NCBI RefSeq assembly: GCF_001540865.1
Contig: NC_033621.1
Span: 16,033,018-16,097,017 of the forward strand
Direction: 5' to 3'
DNA: 64,000 nt
Source: Ananas comosus
Lineage: Eukaryota > Streptophyta > Magnoliopsida > Poales > Bromeliaceae
Part shown: positions 59,657-64,000 of the stretch, in pieces
Position numbering within the stretch: position 1 is the first letter of the stretch
How the letters are laid out: each line of letters begins with the position of its first letter
Translations under genes and position numbers: made by a program
The notes under the pieces: model-generated
What the model was told of the DNA's origin: nothing
What the model saw: the letters and a program-made list of their open reading frames with translations, nothing else
The model's database searches: none

Positions 59657-59945
59657 TGTAATATATCGAATCTCCAACTATAAGGCTAACTTTGATCAAC
59701 TTGATCAAATTAAAGCTAAAATGTAAATTAGTTAGCCCCCGAGCTAAATTGGCCATGTGGGGGTAGCTAATTACAAGTTTAGAAGGGTTTAAAGGGGTTC
59801 AGAATGAAGGGGAAGTGCAAAATTACCTTGGAAACAAGTGCTGCCAGTGCAGATTTTGCACTAAAACGCTGCAGGGACTGTTTTGTAAAAGCTGCAGGGA
59901 CTATTTTGTAAAAGCAGAATTCCTATTTTTTTAGGGGGTGTAAGT
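59657..59945 (+). mobile_element. LTR start fragment (plus strand)
   Basis: TGTAATATATCGAATCTCC followed by AACTTTGATCAACTTGATCAA matches the first part of S5. It is broken off at about 59945, where the inverse-oriented G3 LTR begins. Confidence 0.6.
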
Positions 59946-60181
59946 GCAACATTCAACAGTCAATACAACTTGATTAACTTTACATTCTTTCTTCCAAAAT
60001 GTAAACATAAAGTTTTACAATTCTCCAATAGCACCTCACAACCTAAACATCATCTATTCTCATGTATATACAAGGTTGCTCTAATGCAAATAGGAAGCAT
60101 CTACTAACCCTAGGGCACTAAGCCCTTACCACGATCCTCACCGGGGGTGCTCGAACTCGGCCTTACAACAAAGTGGGGTGA

Positions 60182-60200
60182 GAACTATTGTCCATAGTTC
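60182..60200 (-). promoter_or_regulatory. Conserved LTR hairpin, copy G (in G3 LTR)
   Basis: The minus strand reads GAACTATGGACAATAGTTC, with 7-bp arms and a loop unlike the other copies. It is preceded by CCCACTGG and followed by CTCACCCCAC and, 20 nt on, an AG. Confidence 0.75.
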
Positions 60201-60551
60201 CCAGTGGGTTCGGCCGCCGACTCCGCCGATCTCCCCACTAGGTCTAAGCAGGCATAGAAAGACAGATAGATAAATATGTATGAAGCAGCAATAACTGAGT
60301 AGGAAGAAATGCAAGTATCCTACTATGCCTCAATCCGGTATAATGAATGCATGCACTACATAGTAAAAGACTAACTATCATACTACTATGTTCAACAACA
60401 ATGCTTTTCATTAAATCATCCAATCACTCAGCTAGCCCGAAGGCTCGCTCTCAATCTCACATCTCAATCCCATAGGTGAGGAGTCCCAGCCGCTCGACTC
60501 ACCCAAGACTGCCTGCGGATAGCTAGCTACTGCCCTATCATGTGACTAAAT

Positions 60552-60878
60552 TGTAACGCACTGGACCTTTGCAAATTGCGAGGTTCGAGTGTTTGGATGT
60601 ATTTCGAGCTTTTCCACACTTGGTGGAGGGTTGTAGAATATTTTCCGACCTAAAAAGTTCGAAAACTGGAATTCGGGATAAGTCCTGAGAGTTTTTACTC
60701 TCGGGGACCGGTCCCTGGAAGGAGAGACCGGTCCCCCAGTGAGCAGTGCTGCGGCAGCCCTGAGGCANCCATTCCTTGCTTTTAGTTCCGCTTTTCTTGT
60801 AGACGCCTTATATGTGTAGACATATGGCGGGTCTGGGCACGCTACCGGGAGGGCCTCCGCCGGTCCCGGGGCGTGACA
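60552..60878 (+). mobile_element. Solo LTR collapsed at a single N
   Basis: The start TGTAACGCACTGGACCTTTG and end CCCGGGGCGTGACA match L3. The exact duplication TAAAT flanks it (60547-60551 and 60879-60883). Only 327 bp are printed with an N at 60770, whereas L3 is 2690 bp. Confidence 0.82.
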
Positions 60879-62335
60879 TAAATCTCCGGAGTGCACGGCT
60901 TGTGCGGAGCGATCACAGCAAGCATATAACAGGCTACGCGAGCACGATCCAATCCTCGTCAACTGAGGATACCCTAACAACTAGGGTTATCATCATCATA
61001 GAATCAATGTGTTCCTATACTCATCATCCTAGTGTTTCAACTACATTAAGGTTCTCATATGCCACACATTATAGGTTTCACATTAATTAGATGCTACTCG
61101 TTCTCATTTAAGTGTTCTCAATACACTAGTTACACATCGCTAGGTTTTCCCTCACTTAGAGTCAAGTTCACCATTATCACATTATTATAGGGTTTCAAGT
61201 CGCTATGCTTCGATCTCATGCACACTAGGTTCAAGTGCCAAGCAAACAACACTACGCTACCATTAGCATGCAATAACAAGTAACAACCATCTAAGCAAAT
61301 GCAAAAGCTCAATATGCAAAAACTTGATCAACAATACACTTAGACATAGGGAGCAGTTCAACTGCTTCGGGATGGCACCACCCACCTGTTGGCGATGCTG
61401 CAACTCGTAGAATGGAACTCGGCAACTCCTAGGACGTCGCTTCGCCCCTTCAAATGGGAACGGAGGCTACGGCCGTCCCCTTTTGCCGATAACTCTTCAC
61501 CGACTCGACGAATCGTCGAACCGTCTTCGCCGACGCGTTTATACACCTAGCAATTAGGTTCACATATGATCGAATTAGATCAAAACCTACTATTTCCCAA
61601 AACCCCTAATTTGGAGCCCTAGGTTTCAACAACACAAAATCCCTTGATCTAGCCCTAGATTCAAGCATGGAACCTCTATTAGGCATACTAGAGTTCCAAC
61701 TAAACCAATTTTTGAGTATAAAAGATAAACCCAAGAGATCTACCATTAAAGAGGTTAAAGCTTACCTCAACACCTAGCTCCAAGCTTGAAGAAGAAGAAG
61801 AAGAAGAAGGATATGAGTAACCTTCTTTCCACTAGCTTCTCCACCAAATCCCCCTCCTCTTGTTCCTTCCTAGAGAGAGATGAGCGTTTAGAGAGAGAGA
61901 GAGGGAGCTAGGGTTAAGAGTGTGAGGGAGAGTGAAAGAGAAGCCCCACACTCCACCCCTCTTACAACTACACAGCACAATTGCTGAAAACCCCCTCAAC
62001 TTTGCCACTATGTGATAGCCCATCTTTGGGCATTTCAGGCTACAGGGACCGGTCCCTCTAAGGGAGGACCGGTTCCTGAGAGCAGTTTACCCAGGTTGAG
62101 CATCAGCTCAACCCCCACATGCGTATGGGGACCGGTCCCCTCCCTGAGGAACCAGTCCCCGAGAGCATAAAACCAACAATTGTGTAGATTTTTGCACAGG
62201 TTGCTCTCGCGGGTCCTCCACAATACACTTTATGCATTTTTGACATCTTTGGACTTTCCAAAGCATCCAAGTCGATAACAAGTCGATTCTAGTCGAAGTT
62301 CAACTCTCGAATTTCGAGAATTCACTTCCTTACAT

Positions 62336-62350
62336 CCTCCCTTCTTAAAA
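62336..62350 (-). other. G3 polypurine tract
   Basis: The minus strand reads AAGAAGGGAGGA directly before the LTR start TGTAAGGAAG. Confidence 0.8.
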
Positions 62351-62403
62351 GAGTTTCGTCTTCGAAACGAACTCAATTTCAAACTCAAACTTAAACTCAC
62401 ACC

Positions 62404-63590
62404 TTAACACTCCTCAAACAAGTGAGGATGATGCGCTTTCATCTCGTCCTCGAGCTCCCAGGTTGCTTCGCGATCATCGTGATTGCTCCACTGGACCTTA
62501 ACGTAGGGAATCTCGCGGTTTCTCAACTTGCGCACCTCTCGAGCGATAATCATCACCGGGAACTCTTCATAGCTCATATCTTCTTGAAGTTCCGACGGCT
62601 CGTACAACAAGGCGTGCTCGGGGTCGTGAATATACTTGCGAAGATTGGAGACGTGGAAAACGTTGTGAACATCCACGAGCTTCGGCGGCAACGCGAGCTG
62701 GTAAGCCACCGTTCCAACACGCTCCAATACCTCATATGGCCCAATGTACCAGGGACTTAACTTTTCCCGCTTCCCGAACCGCTTTACACCTCTTATGGGC
62801 GATACCTTCAGGAACACACAATCGCCCACTGTGAACTCCAAGTCTCTACGGTGTTTATCTAAATAGCTCTTCTGTCTAGATTGCGCCGTGAGCAATCTCT
62901 TGCGAGCAAGGCGGACCTTCTCTTCCGCCTCCCGCAAAACATCGGGGCCGAATTCCGCACATTTGCCAACATCACTCCAGTGTATGGGAGATCGGCACTT
63001 CCGTCCGTAAAGAGCTTCGAACGGTGCCATCCCCACGCTAGCATGATAACTGTTGTTGTAGGCGAACTCGGCCATCGGTAGGTGCTTACACCAACTCCCC
63101 TTGTAATCAATGACACACGCCCGCAACATATCCTCCAGAGTCTGAATGGTCCTCTCTATTTGCCTATCTGTCTGATGATGAAATGCAGTGCTGAAATTGA
63201 GCCGTGTGCCCAAAGCTTCCTGCAGGCTCTTCCAAAAGTGTGAAGTGAACCGGAGGTCTCGATCCGACACTATTGATTTCGGCACCCCGTGCAACCTCAC
63301 TATCTCATCAAGATATACCTGCACTAGCTTATCACCTGTCGAGCGAGGTAAGCCGACCACGAAATCCATTGATACATCCTCCCATTTTCAAACGAGGATA
63401 GGTAAACATTGAAGCTTTCCCGCTGGAAATTGGTGCTCCGCCTTCACTTGCTAGCATACTAAGCATTTCGCCACGAAGCGCCCAATACCAGCCTTCATTC
63501 CGGACCACCAATAGAGCATCCTCAAATCATGATACATCTTGGTGCCGCCTGGGTGGTCACTATAAGGAGACCAATGAGCCTCTTGTAAAT
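62404..63590 (-). pseudogene. G3 integrase with C-terminal chromodomain
   Basis: The zinc-binding end (VAKCLVC) and QVKAEHQFPAGKLQ lie upstream of a stop near 63390. The core starts [11 protein letters not shown] (first acidic residue), lacks about 30 residues between TGDKL and [10 protein letters not shown], and goes on [14 protein letters not shown] (second acid) and [16 protein letters not shown] (third acid). [19 protein letters not shown] follows, then the chromodomain-like [20 protein letters not shown]. Chromodomains of this clade guide insertion to heterochromatin. The core deletion makes it inactive. Confidence 0.85.
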
Positions 63591-64000
63591 GACATGATGT
63601 AAAAGTTAAGCAAATGCTTGGTATGGTTGCTATATAATAATTATCGTAGAATGCATGATGAATATGCTATGTAAATGCTGGATGATTGCATGAATTGGAT
63701 CGATAACTCTATGATAGAGACCTTGACATTGGACATCTATATATTAGATCGAGTGGCACTTAACCTAGAGTCAGGAACCTAGGTTGAACATGGATGATAT
63801 GAACCTAGTGTGAATAAACATAGGTTGGACATGAACCTAGTGTCAAAGAACTTAGGTTGGAATCATGTGTGGCATTAAACCTATTGTTAAAGAACATAAG
63901 TCGGACTTGGACAATAGTAAATAAAGGTGACAATGAAAGTAGAGACATGATTGGCATCAAGAAAGTGGTTGTTAAACATAGTTTAACCATATTGACATTG
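63591..64000. other. LTR-interior fragment with a diverged short repeat
   Basis: Imperfect repeats of 'gaacctagtgtcaaagaacataggttggacat' type resemble interior parts of L2 (27060-27420). No gene. The element continues past the window. Confidence 0.5.

Larger units (their letters stand above)
59950..62335 (-). repeat. G3 3' LTR, end truncated
   Basis: It starts TGTAAGGAAGTGAATTCTCG (minus). It has ACCGGT palindromes (62040-62165), TTGAG|GTAAGC at 61765, the hairpin at 60182-60200 and an acceptor-like AG at 60162. It is clearly related to the G1 LTR. Confidence 0.8.
59950..63590 (-). mobile_element. Gypsy G3: 3' end of a Ty3/gypsy chromovirus with its LTR
   Basis: The 3' part of pol (integrase and chromodomain, 63590-62404) is followed by a polypurine tract and a 3' LTR (62335 to about 59950). 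The LTR is truncated at its end and contains a collapsed LTR at 60552-60878. The 5' part of the element is absent. Confidence 0.82.

Overview
The window is nuclear DNA from a plant, most likely a non-grass monocot; pineapple or a relative is my guess and is not proven here. The evidence is a split gene whose short exons are bounded by GT/AG, dense nested LTR retrotransposons, MITEs and a SINE, and the absence of any bacterial-type gene. Runs and single bases of N show that it is an assembly.

I recognise one host gene. It lies on the minus strand and almost spans the window: a nucleobase-ascorbate transporter (NAT/NCS2 family, NAT11/NAT12 clade) with its start codon at 55890 and its stop at 3936. 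Ten exons can be placed by eye. They sum to 1851 nt (616 aa plus stop), the reading phases agree across all nine introns, and every intron is GT-AG. Intron 4 (8172-54598, about 46.4 kb) holds nearly everything else in the window.

Layout of intron 4. A degraded plus-strand Ty1/copia element (copia-1B, 8719 to about 50075) is the scaffold. Inserted into it from left to right are: a related minus-strand copia (copia-1A, 9272-19203), which itself carries a 3.7 kb Harbinger-like element (10099-13811, containing a 945 bp Mutator-type element with a GC-rich core) and a 432 bp Mutator-type MITE (15079-15510); a Russian doll of solo LTRs (19765-29293 containing 21298-28527, containing an unclassified repeat, containing 23871-26560); an hAT-like element (30736-31941); a mosaic of an LTR fragment and two minus-strand Ty3/gypsy fragments (about 32020-40660); a solo LTR split by a second complete copia (41452-48919, with copia-2 at 42830-47845); and a 151 bp tRNA-derived SINE (49072-49222). 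Another solo LTR (51288-53632) follows. Many junctions keep exact target-site duplications, so the nesting can be read directly.

Left of the gene (105-3400) are a GC-rich, low-complexity block and AT-rich repeats. Right of the gene are a 1.6 kb AT-rich promoter-distal region, an array of a 166 bp tandem repeat (57776-59656), and the 3' end of another gypsy element (integrase and chromodomain) with its LTR.

The most novel structural signal is in the roughly 2.3-2.7 kb gypsy-type LTRs. Seven divergent copies share a small hairpin (GAACT[AT].. / ..[AT]AGTTC) placed 19-39 nt upstream of a pyrimidine-rich ..CAG acceptor-like site. A GAG|GT donor-like site lies 1.2-1.6 kb upstream in the uninterrupted copies, as if each LTR carries its own spliceosomal intron. 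The same LTRs carry clusters of ACCGGT-centred palindromes whose flanks change symmetrically between copies.
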